Positions 28,074 to 36,412 of a DNA stretch of 64,000 nt are shown piece after piece. Location: the NCBI GenBank assembly GCA_902782145.1, contig CACZLZ010000004.1, positions 1-64,000 on the forward strand. Direction: 5' to 3'. Both the position numbers and the translations under genes were made by a program. Position 1 is the stretch's first letter. Every line of letters begins with the position of its first letter. The notes under the pieces were generated by a model that saw only the letters and a program-made list of their open reading frames with translations, was not told the DNA's origin and ran no database searches. This DNA is from an uncultured Aeromonadales bacterium. GTDB lineage: Bacteria; Pseudomonadota; Gammaproteobacteria; Enterobacterales; Succinivibrionaceae.

Positions 28074-29021
28074 TCACTCCTCCCGGGGAGCAGGTGCCGG
28101 GGCAGGCCCGGTCCGCTTCTCCTGGGGTCTCTGGTTGACGTGGAACAGGGGAACCACCTGGGAGGGATCGCCGAACACCGTCTGGGGCACTGAGCCGTTC
28201 CACTTCTCGGCGATGGTCAGATCCACCAGCTCCTTGTTGGCCTTCAGGGCCTCAGCCTTCAGCTTGATGGCGTTGGCCTCGGCTTCCGCCTGGACCCGGA
28301 TGGCATAGGCACGGGCGTCAGCGTCAAGCTTCCGGGCCTTGTTCTCACTCTCAGCCCGGGCCACCAGCTGCTGGGACTCAATCTCCACCTTCTGCAGCTC
28401 GTTCTTGGCCTTCTCCACCTCCTGCTTCTTCTGGGCAGTCTGCTCAATGATGTTCTCGTAGGATCTGGAGAAGTTCACATCCTCAATCTGCACGGAAAGC
28501 ACAATGATGGGGTAGTTCTTCAGCTGCTCCTTGATGCTGGAGTCCAGCTCCGAGCTCAGATCACTGCGCTTCTGCACAATGGTCTGGGAGGTGTAATGGC
28601 CGAACAGGATCTTGGAGGTCTGCTGGATCAGGGGGGAGACCACCGTGTAGAAGATGGTGTCATTGACCCCGAAGTGCTTGTAGACATCCTCAATCTTGGC
28701 GCCGTTGTACTGCCAAGTCACGGAGATGCGGTAGGACTCGATGATCTGCTGATCATAGGAGTAGGCGCTGAGGACCTCGCTCTTTTGATCGCCGAACATG
28801 GTCTTGTGCACCCGCACACTGTATTTGTGCACGTTCTGCACCACCGGCAGGGCAAAGTGCAGGCCAGGATCAAAGGTGCCCGAGATCTCGCCGAAAGTGG
28901 TGACCACACCCTTCTCGCCCTCGTCCACCACCACCACAGCCTGGCTCACCAGATACGCCAGCAACAGAAACCCGGCAATCGCGCCGGCCACAAACTTGCC
29001 ATTCTTATTGTCCAATGCCAT
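28074..29021 (-). CDS. Prohibitin-like SPFH/band-7 protein
   Basis: Membrane-anchored SPFH protein, 315 residues. One N-terminal transmembrane helix (about 8-28) is followed by the band-7 domain (GEKGVVTTFGEISGTFDPGLHFALP is its start) and a long Ala/Glu/Lys coiled coil (about 190-275). A short Pro-rich tail ends the protein. The family forms large ring assemblies that scaffold membrane proteases such as FtsH. It is closer to prohibitins than to HflC, and no hflK partner or protease gene is adjacent. The ATG at 29021 is preceded by GGAG. Confidence 0.85.
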   Translation of the reverse strand: MALDNKNGKFVAGAIAGFLLLAYLVSQAVVVVDEGEKGVVTTFGEISGTFDPGLHFALPVVQNVHKYSVRVHKTMFGDQKSEVLSAYSYDQQIIESYRISVTWQYNGAKIEDVYKHFGVNDTIFYTVVSPLIQQTSKILFGHYTSQTIVQKRSDLSSELDSSIKEQLKNYPIIVLSVQIEDVNFSRSYENIIEQTAQKKQEVEKAKNELQKVEIESQQLVARAESENKARKLDADARAYAIRVQAEAEANAIKLKAEALKANKELVDLTIAEKWNGSVPQTVFGDPSQVVPLFHVNQRPQEKRTGPAPAPAPREE

Positions 29022-29192
29022 CTCTCCAGCTCCCGCCGGCCGGAGACACCCTGGGGTCTCCGCCATGCCGGTCAACCAAAAACAAACATCCCTGCCGATC
29101 AGGGGATCCCCGGATCCGGGCACTCTGTCTCCATTGCGGATCCCCGGGAGGCGCCTTTCGGAATGGTGTCCCGACAGCAACACCCCAAGGAT

Positions 29193-29198
29193 ATTATA
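29193..29198 (-). promoter_or_regulatory. Candidate -10 for the SPFH gene
   Basis: Perfect TATAAT on the minus strand, 172 bp before the start codon; no convincing -35. The gap 29022-29357 contains no gene I can support. Confidence 0.3.
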
Positions 29199-29357
29199 AC
29201 CAACAATCCCCCCGGATTTTAACCATCAAGCCCGGAAAACCGCCCGCCCCGGGAGACATCTGCAACTCTCCGGGATCATCCGGCCTTTCCCGGAGATCCG
29301 CCAACCCGGGGCGGCTCCGGCTGCCCGCCGGGACCGGACTGCCCGGCCGGAACACGC

Positions 29358-29385
29358 TTGATCCGGGACGCATTTCAGATAGAAT
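29358..29385 (+). promoter_or_regulatory. Candidate sigma-70 promoter for yggT-yggU
   Basis: TTGATC (29358-29363), 16-bp spacer, TAGAAT (29380-29385), 77 bp upstream of yggT. Confidence 0.5.
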
Positions 29386-29462
29386 GAACACCGTCCCGGG
29401 GACCGCCCCGGCACCCGGATCCCGGCCCTGAGCCCGGTCCCGGGCATACCAAGGAGAAAAGC

Positions 29463-30068
29463 ATGATATACGGACTGCCGGCCAGCGCGGTGATCTTCGG
29501 CTGGATCATCAACATCCTGATCACCGTCTTCATGTTCCGGATCTGGCTGCAGGCCAGTTGTGTCAACCTGTACAACCCGGTGTCCGGCCTCATCCTGCGC
29601 TTGACCCGGAAGGTGGTGGATCTGCTGCCCGTGTCCATCGGGGGCCGGAAGTCGGTTGCCGGGATCAGCCTGCCGTGCGTGGCGGCAGTGCTCATCCTGC
29701 TGGTGATCAAATATGCGGGGATCTACCTTATCCTGGACATCCCCGGCGAGGCCCTCATCCATCCCCTGTACCTCTGCAAACCCCTGGTGTTCATCCTCCA
29801 CTACACCGCCGAGGTGTTCATCTTCGTCCTCATCGCCGACGCCATCCTGTCCTGGTTCCGGCCCAACTCCATCTCCGAAATTACCCGGTCCCTGATGGGT
29901 CCCGTGTACTCCGCCCTGAACAGCGTCATTCCCCCCATAGGCATGATCAACATCGGCGGCCTGGCATTACTGCTGCTGCTCTACCTGGCGGACTATCTGA
30001 TCATCCAGTTGATGATGAAGTTCCTGGGCCCCAGCTTCACCGCCTTCCTGTGGACTTTGGTCATCTGA
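29463..30068 (+). CDS. yggT: YggT-family integral membrane protein
   Basis: Protein of 201 residues made of two related halves, each with a hydrophobic pair and the family's F-R-I-W-L-Q-A / L-S-W-F-R-P-N type motif (around 25-31 and 128-135). Members are implicated in osmotic tolerance or cell-division placement, but the activity is not established. AAGGAGA is the ribosome site. It follows yggS-proC in many gammaproteobacteria; here the SPFH gene intervenes on the other strand. yggU begins 4 bp after it. Confidence 0.9.
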   Translation: MIYGLPASAVIFGWIINILITVFMFRIWLQASCVNLYNPVSGLILRLTRKVVDLLPVSIGGRKSVAGISLPCVAAVLILLVIKYAGIYLILDIPGEALIHPLYLCKPLVFILHYTAEVFIFVLIADAILSWFRPNSISEITRSLMGPVYSALNSVIPPIGMINIGGLALLLLLYLADYLIIQLMMKFLGPSFTAFLWTLVI

Positions 30069-30071
30069 GGC

Positions 30072-30359
30072 ATGGGACCGATGGAAGATCTCATTCTCCA
30101 CGTGGTGATCCAGCCCAAGGCCTCCCGGGACGCCTTCGCCGGCATACTCAACGGGGAGCTTAAAATAACCATCACCGCGCCACCCGTGGACGGCAAGGCC
30201 AATGAGCACTTGCGCCGCTTCCTATCACGGCAGTTCCGCACCGCCGCCGGGAACGTCACCATCCTCCGGGGGGAAACCGGCCGGCACAAGACCGTGAAGA
30301 TCACCGGCGCCCGGGAAATACCTGAGGAGTACTTGAAGATCACCGGGGGACAGCAGTGA
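30072..30359 (+). CDS. yggU: DUF167-family protein YggU
   Basis: Small alpha/beta protein (95 residues) of the UPF0235/DUF167 family. The core ITAPPVDGKANEHL and VTILRGETGRHKTVKI segments are diagnostic. The molecular function is not known. It directly follows yggT and is probably co-translated. From 30360 to 30748 I see only C-rich DNA without a gene. Confidence 0.92.
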   Translation: MGPMEDLILHVVIQPKASRDAFAGILNGELKITITAPPVDGKANEHLRRFLSRQFRTAAGNVTILRGETGRHKTVKITGAREIPEEYLKITGGQQ

Positions 30360-30748
30360 TCCCGGCGCCGCGCCGCTGATCACCTCCCGCATATCTGATC
30401 ACGCCCTACCCCGGGGCCATGCCCGCCCGGCTCCGGATCTGGCACGGCCTGCCGCCCAGCCCTGTTCAGCACCCGCCATACTGCATCCCGCCCTGCTCAG
30501 CGCCCGGTCTGCACATTCCATCTCACTCAGCCACCACTGTTCAGGACCATCCCATCCCCTCCCCCGCCCTAAGCCGCCACCCGGCCGGCCTCACAGTCAC
30601 CCCGGCAGATCCCGCCCCGCCCGGCACAGAGCCGCTCCGGATCCGGGTCAGCCGCCCACCGGAGACGGCCCGCAGATCCACCGGAGCAGAGACCTCAACT
30701 CCGGGATCTCCCAAGGTCTTCCACGTGGTTCAAAGGGGGGGCAAAAGA

Positions 30749-30777
30749 TTGAAAAAAAGGCACTTTGTGAATAAAAT
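30749..30777 (+). promoter_or_regulatory. Sigma-70 promoter of valS
   Basis: TTGAAA (30749-30754), 17-bp spacer, TAAAAT (30772-30777) in a local AT-rich patch; a leader of about 160 nt precedes valS. Confidence 0.75.
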
Positions 30778-30942
30778 TAGCATGTTTTTTGCAGTTTCAT
30801 CACCCTGCGCCTGACTGGCGGAAGCCCCCGGGCAGTCCGTCCCCAGCGCATCCCCCATGACGCATCCCCTGCCGGCGGATCGGAGAGAAAAACCCTCCCC
30901 GGCTCAGCACGGGCATGACGCGGACAATCACGGAACTTGACT

Positions 30943-33801
30943 ATGGAAAAGACTTTTGACGCAAAGGCTGTGGAGCAGAACATTTACCGCCGCTGGGAGG
31001 AGTCCGGCTGCTTCAGTCCCTCCTGGAAGGAGGGCGCCAAGCCCTACTGCATCATGCTGCCGCCCCCCAATGTCACCGGCAGTCTCCACATGGGACATGC
31101 GTTCCAGCAGACCATCATGGACATCCTCATCCGCCACCACCGCATGATGGGTGACAACACCCTGTGGCAGGCGGGAACCGATCACGCCGGCATCGCCACC
31201 CAGATGGTGGTGGAGCGCAAGCTGGCCGCCGAGGAGGGCAAGACCCGGCGGGATCTGGGACGGGACGCATTCATCCGCAAGGTGTGGGACTGGAAGGCCG
31301 AGTCCGGCGGCACCATCACCCGCCAGATGCGCCGCCTGGGCGACTCCGTGGACTGGACCCGGGAGCGCTTCACCATGGACGACGGCCTGTCCCGGGCCGT
31401 GCAGGAGGTGTTCATCCGCCTGTACCGGGAGGATCTGATCTACCGGGGCAAGCGCCTGGTGAACTGGGATCCCAAGCTGCGCACCGCCATCTCCGATCTG
31501 GAGGTGGAGAACCGGGAGGTGAAGAGCCACATGTGGCATCTGCGGTACCCCCTGGCCGACGGTGCCAAGACCCGGGAGGGCCTGGACTACCTGGTGGTGG
31601 CCACCACCCGGCCGGAGACCATGCTGGGTGACACAGCGGTGGCCGTGAACCCCCGGGATCCCCGGTACCAGGATCTCATCGGCAAGAAGATCCTGCTGCC
31701 CCTGGTGAACCGCCTGATCCCCGTGGTGGGCGACGAGCATGCGGACATGGAGAAGGGCACCGGCTGCGTGAAGATCACCCCGGCCCACGACTTCAACGAC
31801 AATGAGGTGGGACACCGCTGCGGTCTGCCCATGATCAATGTGCTCACCGAAGACGCCCGGATCCGGGATGAGGCCCAGGTGTTCAACGTGAACGGCGAGC
31901 CCAGCGACGTCTACTCCGGGGAGATCCCGGAGGATCTCCGGGGCTTGGACCGCTATGAGGCCCGGAAGGCCGTCCTGGCCAAGATGGAGAATCTGGGTCT
32001 CCTGGACCGCATAGAGGATCACACCCTGATGCAGCCCTACGGCGACCGGGGCGGGGTGCCCATTGAACCCATGCTCACCGATCAGTGGTATGTCCGGGCC
32101 GGGATCCTGGCAGAGCCCGCCATCAAGGCCGTGGAGGACGGCCGGATCACCTTCGTTCCCCGGCAGTATGAGAACATGTACTTCTCCTGGATGCGGAACA
32201 TCCAGGACTGGTGCATCTCCCGGCAGCTGTGGTGGGGCCACCGGATCCCCGCCTGGTACGATCCCGAGGGCAACGTGTATGTAGGCGCCGGCGAAGAGGA
32301 TGTGCGCAGCCATTACAATCTGTCCCCGGATCTGCCCCTAAAGCAGGACGAGGATGTGCTGGACACCTGGTTCAGCTCCGCCCTGTGGACCTTCTCCACC
32401 CTGGGCTGGCCCGAGGAGACCCGGGAACTGAAGACCTTCCATCCCACCGATGTCCTGGTCACCGGCTTTGACATCATCTTCTTCTGGGTCGCCCGGATGA
32501 TCATGATGACCATGCACTTCATGAAGGATGGCCAGGGCAATCCCCAGGTGCCCTTCAGAACCGTTTATGTCACCGGCCTCATCAGGGATGAGGAGGGGCA
32601 GAAGATGAGCAAGTCCAAGGGCAATGTGCTGGATCCCCTGGACATGATTGACGGCATCTCCCTTGACGCCCTGGTGGGCAAGCGCACGGGCAACATGATG
32701 CAGCCCCAGATGGCGGAGAAGATCGCCAAGCGCACCCGGAAGCAGTTCCCCGAGGGCATTGACGCCCACGGCACCGACGCCCTGCGCTTCACCCTGGCCG
32801 CCCTGGCCTCCACAGGCCGGGACATCAACTGGGACATGAAGCGCCTGGAGGGCTACCGGAACTTCTGCAACAAGCTCTGGAACGCCAGCCGCTATGCCCT
32901 GATGAATGCCGGGGACACCCCGGTGACCCGGCCGGATCCCGCCGATCTCACCGCCGCCGACCGCTGGATCGTAACCCGGCTCCAGATCGCCATCCGGGAG
33001 ATCACCGAGAGCTTTGCCGCCTACCGCTTTGATCTGGCAGCCACCACCCTGTATGAGTTCGTCTGGAACGAATACTGCGACTGGTACCTGGAGATGACCA
33101 AACCCGCCATCTGGAAGGGCTCGCCCCGGGAGAAGAATGCGGCAGTGCACACGGTGCTCAGCGTCCTGGAGCAGATCCTGCGCCTGGCACACCCCATCAT
33201 CCCCTTCATCACCGAGGAGATCTGGGGCAATGTGGCGCCCCTGATCCTGGAGGGCCACACCGGCAGTGAGACCCTGATGCTGCAGCCCTACCCTAAGGCC
33301 CAAAGCACGCTGGAGGATCAGAAGGCCCTGACCCAGGTGGAGTTCGTCAAGCAGGTGGTCATCGGCGTCCGGAACATCCGGGCCGAAATGAAGGTGAGTC
33401 CCTCCGCCCGCTTCAGCATTCTGCTGAAAGCTGAAGGAGCCGACGCCCAGGCGGCGGAGGATAACAAGGCCTTCATCATGGCCCTGGCCAATGTGGATGA
33501 CGTCAGGATCCTCCCCGAGGGAGCCGAGCGCCCTCTGTCGGTCACCAAGCTGCTGGGAGCCTCTGAGCTCCTGGTGCCCATGGCCGGTCTCATCGACAAG
33601 GATGCGGAGCTGGCACGTCTCCAGAAAGAGGCTGAGAAGCTCCAGGGTGAAAAGGATCGCATTGCCGCCAAACTGGCCAATGAGTCCTTCGTGGCCCGGG
33701 CACCCCAGCAGGTGGTGGACAAGGAAAGAGCCCGCCTGGCAGAGGTGGAGGATCAGATCAGCAAGATCACCCGGCAGCGGGAGGAGATCGCCGCCCTCTG
33801 A
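30943..33801 (+). CDS. valS: Valyl-tRNA synthetase
   Basis: Class Ia synthetase charging tRNA-Val, 952 residues. The HIGH motif appears as GSLHMGH (about 46-52) and KMSKS is at about 554-558. The editing domain lies between them, with [20 protein letters not shown]-terminal coiled coil (last 70 residues, Lys/Glu-rich) binds the tRNA elbow. The ATG at 30943 is used; a TTG two codons upstream is in frame. In E. coli valS follows holC; here the two are 18 kb apart. Confidence 0.97.
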   Translation: MEKTFDAKAVEQNIYRRWEESGCFSPSWKEGAKPYCIMLPPPNVTGSLHMGHAFQQTIMDILIRHHRMMGDNTLWQAGTDHAGIATQMVVERKLAAEEGKTRRDLGRDAFIRKVWDWKAESGGTITRQMRRLGDSVDWTRERFTMDDGLSRAVQEVFIRLYREDLIYRGKRLVNWDPKLRTAISDLEVENREVKSHMWHLRYPLADGAKTREGLDYLVVATTRPETMLGDTAVAVNPRDPRYQDLIGKKILLPLVNRLIPVVGDEHADMEKGTGCVKITPAHDFNDNEVGHRCGLPMINVLTEDARIRDEAQVFNVNGEPSDVYSGEIPEDLRGLDRYEARKAVLAKMENLGLLDRIEDHTLMQPYGDRGGVPIEPMLTDQWYVRAGILAEPAIKAVEDGRITFVPRQYENMYFSWMRNIQDWCISRQLWWGHRIPAWYDPEGNVYVGAGEEDVRSHYNLSPDLPLKQDEDVLDTWFSSALWTFSTLGWPEETRELKTFHPTDVLVTGFDIIFFWVARMIMMTMHFMKDGQGNPQVPFRTVYVTGLIRDEEGQKMSKSKGNVLDPLDMIDGISLDALVGKRTGNMMQPQMAEKIAKRTRKQFPEGIDAHGTDALRFTLAALASTGRDINWDMKRLEGYRNFCNKLWNASRYALMNAGDTPVTRPDPADLTAADRWIVTRLQIAIREITESFAAYRFDLAATTLYEFVWNEYCDWYLEMTKPAIWKGSPREKNAAVHTVLSVLEQILRLAHPIIPFITEEIWGNVAPLILEGHTGSETLMLQPYPKAQSTLEDQKALTQVEFVKQVVIGVRNIRAEMKVSPSARFSILLKAEGADAQAAEDNKAFIMALANVDDVRILPEGAERPLSVTKLLGASELLVPMAGLIDKDAELARLQKEAEKLQGEKDRIAAKLANESFVARAPQQVVDKERARLAEVEDQISKITRQREEIAAL

Positions 33802-33890
33802 GTAGTCACCCGGATCCCGGCCAGAAGCAGGTTCCCTGGGCCTGGCTTGGGATCTGAGAGCCTCATCCCCGGCAGCACAAGGAGCAGAAC

Positions 33891-34421
33891 ATGGACAACA
33901 GCATCATCCAGGCCATGAAGGAACGGCGCAGCATCCGCAGTTTCCGTCCCGACATGCCCCCCGCCGAACTCATTGATCAGATCATTGAGGCGGGACTGTA
34001 TGCCGCCAACGGCAAAGGCAGGCAGGCCACCAAGATCATAGCCGTGACCCGGAAGGATCTCCGGGACCGGATTGCCGCTGACAACTGCCGCATCGGCGGG
34101 TGGAAGGAGGGCTTTGATCCCTTCTACGGTGCTCCGGTGATCCTGGCGGTGCTGGGAGACAGCACCTGGCCCACCCACGTCTATGACGGCAGCCTGGTGT
34201 TGGGCAACCTGATGCTGGCAGCCCACGCCCTGGGCCTGGGCAGCATCTGGATCCACCGGGCCCGGGAGGAGTTTGAGATGCCCTTCTACCAGCAGCTGCT
34301 GGCTGATCTGGGGATCCAGGGCTCCTGGGAAGGGATCGGGCACTGCGCCCTGGGATATGCCGAAGGGCGGATCCCCGCCCCGGCGCCCCGGCAGGAGAAC
34401 CGGGTGTTCCGGATCAGCTGA
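33891..34421 (+). CDS. Nitroreductase-family FMN oxidoreductase
   Basis: Short nitroreductase-fold enzyme, 176 residues. The N-terminal RRSIRSF motif contacts FMN phosphate. The GAPVILAVLGD and LMLAAHALGLGSIWIHRA motifs form the flavin site and dimer interface. The substrate is unknown; related proteins reduce nitro compounds, quinones or flavins. The ATG is preceded by AAGGAG. A decayed copy of its 3' half and a near-identical copy of its terminator lie 1.7 kb downstream, past the DUF3990 cassette. Confidence 0.9.
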   Translation: MDNSIIQAMKERRSIRSFRPDMPPAELIDQIIEAGLYAANGKGRQATKIIAVTRKDLRDRIAADNCRIGGWKEGFDPFYGAPVILAVLGDSTWPTHVYDGSLVLGNLMLAAHALGLGSIWIHRAREEFEMPFYQQLLADLGIQGSWEGIGHCALGYAEGRIPAPAPRQENRVFRIS

Positions 34422-34468
34422 GATCATCGCCGCCCCGCCCGGGAAACCTCCTGGAGCAGTGCAAACTA

Positions 34469-34534
34469 AGCAGGGCCGGAGAACCGCTGTGGTTCCCCGG
34501 CCCTGTGCTTTAAGGTGTCCGGCGCCTGGTGTCC
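34469..34534. repeat. 66-bp repeat, copy A, containing a terminator hairpin
   Basis: Shares 65 of 66 positions with 36236-36301 in direct orientation. It contains the stem CAGGGCCGG/CCGGCCCTG, inner AGAACCGC/TGGTTC pairing and a following CTTT, so it serves as the likely terminator of the nitroreductase gene and, from the other side, of the XRE gene. Confidence 0.9.
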
Positions 34535-34546
34535 GGCCCTCCGGGG

Positions 34547-35194
34547 TTATTTCTCCAGCAGGCTTTCCATGCTGCAGCCCAGAACTTTGGCGATGCGGTA
34601 AAGAGCCTCAGCGCTCGCCTTGTTGATGTCCTTGTTCCGCTGCTCGTACATCTGGATCGACCGGAGGGAGACCCCGGATCGTTGTGCCAGTTCAGCCTGG
34701 GTGCAGCCATAGGAGCTGCGGATGCGTTTCAGGCTGGTGTCCCGGAAATGCTCCCGCACCTTCTTGTCCGCTATGTCCGCAAACTTGGTGACATCAGCCT
34801 CATGAAGCACGCAGTACATGTTCGCCAGATCTTCAAAGGAGAGGACACGGAAGATCTCAATGTAGTTCCTGTCGGAGAACCACTGGTAGTAGCCGACCGC
34901 CCAGCCGATCCAGTATTCCCGGGATCGTGCGAAGTTCTCCCGGGGCTGTGCACCAGGTGCTTTTCCCGTGGTCTCCAGGATCACAGCGGAAGCGATCTCA
35001 ATCCCGCTTTGTCCGGCCAGAAGAGCCGGCTCGCCGCGGGCCATCCGTTTGCTCACCGAACTGACGGCAAAGAGCCAGATGAAGTCCTGGCCGGGGATCT
35101 GGCAGGTGTTGATGGCATAGTCGAAGGCCTCTCCCAGTGCGGCCTGGGCGTTACTCAGATAGGTTTCGTGGTATGCGCGGATCATCGTTGGCAA
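34547..35194 (-). CDS. XRE-type helix-turn-helix protein paired with DUF3990
   Basis: Protein of 215 residues. The N-terminal domain (about 1-150) begins IRAYHETYLSNAQAALGEAFDYA and contains YWIGWAVGYYQWFSDRNY; it is a conserved part of partners of DUF3990 proteins that I recognise mainly from gut Firmicutes. The C-terminal domain (about 153-213) is a Cro/CI-type HTH with TQAELAQRSGVSLRSIQMYEQ. It overlaps the DUF3990 gene by 44 bp, so the two are translationally linked. Likely roles are autorepressor and antidote or immunity partner. The cassette is more AT-rich than its neighbours. Start ATG at 35194 gives MPTMIRAY; an ATG three codons later is possible. Confidence 0.75.
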   Translation of the reverse strand: MPTMIRAYHETYLSNAQAALGEAFDYAINTCQIPGQDFIWLFAVSSVSKRMARGEPALLAGQSGIEIASAVILETTGKAPGAQPRENFARSREYWIGWAVGYYQWFSDRNYIEIFRVLSFEDLANMYCVLHEADVTKFADIADKKVREHFRDTSLKRIRSSYGCTQAELAQRSGVSLRSIQMYEQRNKDINKASAEALYRIAKVLGCSMESLLEK

Positions 35195-35843
35195 CTTCTC
35201 CCCTGATAATGTCCATTATATAGAGGCCGTCGGCCTCCTCCTCCAAGACATCCAGATAGGCCTTCTGTGCTTCATCATCTCTTGCCTTGCGCAGAACATA
35301 GTACACATCCCTTTCGGCCACTTCAAAGCCCTCGTATCTGATCCTTGAAAATGCGAACTTTGACTTAAGGACGATTTGTTTGCCGAGTTTCCCAAGATGC
35401 ATGGCACGAGTCAGTTGCCCAACAGTGATCGTATTGTTTAGGAAAGCCGCAGCGTAGTCAAAGTATGAATCGTCTGCCCTGTACCCAATAATCAGATCGT
35501 AGGCATTCACATTCAGGCCAAAATGCTCAATCAAGTACTGCCTCGCTTTCCTAGTTACAGGTGCCTTGATACTAAAAAGGCGGTGGGCAACGAGAACAGC
35601 CACCCAGTTGAGAATCGTGTAATCTGGGCTGTTCAGATTCAGGATATTCAAAAACTCCATATCCAGTGTGTAACGATTGGCGAACCCGTCACACAGCTGG
35701 GAGACAGCCCACTCCTTCGCAAGTTCGATATTCTCCGTACAATAGAAGCCAATACCAAAGTCATTGTTCTTCTTGCCAAGGCCGAAGGTGGGAACCTCCA
35801 CGATCTGCATTGAACCATGATAGACGGTGATCCTTGTGTCCAT
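35151..35843 (-). CDS. DUF3990 protein, predicted ADP-ribosyltransferase-like toxin or effector
   Basis: Protein of 230 residues. The N-terminal VYHGS (about 5-9) and GIGFYCTENIELAKEWA (about 29-45) resemble the H-x-x and G-x-G-F-Y motifs of ART/PARP-fold enzymes. The middle NSPDYTILNWVAVLVAHR and IIGYRADDSYF stretches are characteristic of DUF3990. No signal peptide. The ATG at 35843 has GGAGGGG upstream. It is the first gene of a two-gene cassette with its own promoter and operators, on AT-richer DNA bounded by direct repeats, which suggests recent transfer. Activity (NAD-dependent modification of a cell or phage target) is inferred from the fold family, not shown. Confidence 0.75.
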   Translation of the reverse strand: MDTRITVYHGSMQIVEVPTFGLGKKNNDFGIGFYCTENIELAKEWAVSQLCDGFANRYTLDMEFLNILNLNSPDYTILNWVAVLVAHRLFSIKAPVTRKARQYLIEHFGLNVNAYDLIIGYRADDSYFDYAAAFLNNTITVGQLTRAMHLGKLGKQIVLKSKFAFSRIRYEGFEVAERDVYYVLRKARDDEAQKAYLDVLEEEADGLYIMDIIRGEVANDDPRIPRNLSE

Positions 35844-35866
35844 CGTACTCCCCTCCAATTGACATA

Positions 35867-35895
35867 TTTATATCACTTCGGTGATACAAAATCAA
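35867..35895 (-). promoter_or_regulatory. Promoter of the DUF3990-XRE cassette
   Basis: Minus strand TTGATT (35890-35895), 17-bp spacer, TATAAA (35867-35872), 23 bp before the ATG. A palindrome fills most of the spacer. Confidence 0.75.
35871..35886. promoter_or_regulatory. Operator palindrome 1 (within promoter spacer)
   Basis: TATCAC-TTCG-GTGATA, a perfect 6-bp inverted repeat between -35 and -10. Its position fits a repressor site, presumably for the XRE protein. Confidence 0.65.
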
Positions 35896-35921
35896 AAGAT
35901 AGATTTGATTTTTCGAAATAA

Positions 35922-35939
35922 GTATCACCATAATGATAC
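35922..35939. promoter_or_regulatory. Operator palindrome 2
   Basis: GTATCA-CCATAA-TGATAC, sharing the GTATCA half-site with palindrome 1, about 52 bp further upstream. Confidence 0.6.
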
Positions 35940-35983
35940 CGCCCACATTCGTACCAAACTGCAGAGGAAATAAATCTAATTCC

Positions 35984-36170
35984 TACGCCGCCCTGTTGAT
36001 CATGGCGATTCTGGGGCACAGCTCATGGCCCACCAACCCTATGCCGGCCTCCTAATGCTGGCAAACAACGCCATGATCCTGGGCAGCATCTGAATCCACC
36101 GAACTTGGAAGATTTTGAGATGTATTTCTACCAGCAGATGCGGCAGATCGGGATCCTGGAAGGGTACAGA
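35984..36170 (+). pseudogene. Decayed nitroreductase 3' fragment
   Basis: The plus strand aligns with the distal half of the intact nitroreductase. Recognisable pieces are LMLA-N-A-LGSI, IHR and EDFEMYFYQQM. It contains an in-frame TGA where the intact gene has the Trp codon of SIWIHR, plus at least two frameshifts. Only the region from about the middle of the gene onward is present. It is followed by copy B of the 66-bp repeat, so gene end and terminator were duplicated together or a second nitroreductase gene has decayed. Confidence 0.75.
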
Positions 36171-36235
36171 CTCAGCGTCCTGGAACATTCCTTGGCAGGC
36201 CCAGCCCCTGGGCTCTTCCTGTGGCAGCTCAAAAC

Positions 36236-36301
36236 AGCAGGGCCGGAGAACCGCTGTGGTTCCCCGGCCCTGTGCTTTAAGGTGTCCAGCGCCTGGTGTC
36301 C
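36236..36301. repeat. 66-bp repeat, copy B, containing a terminator hairpin
   Basis: Direct repeat of 34469-34534 with a single difference (an A for G near the right end). It lies after the nitroreductase remnant and before metY. Up to metY (36302-36412) nothing else is seen. Confidence 0.9.
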
Positions 36302-36412
36302 TCACCTCCGGTGTCCCGGAAGACGATCATGCATGATCCGCCGCCCGGGTAATGGATCCCCCTCCCTTAAGGAAGCAGGGATCCTGCCATGAGGCGCCGC
36401 CGGAAGGCGGGA

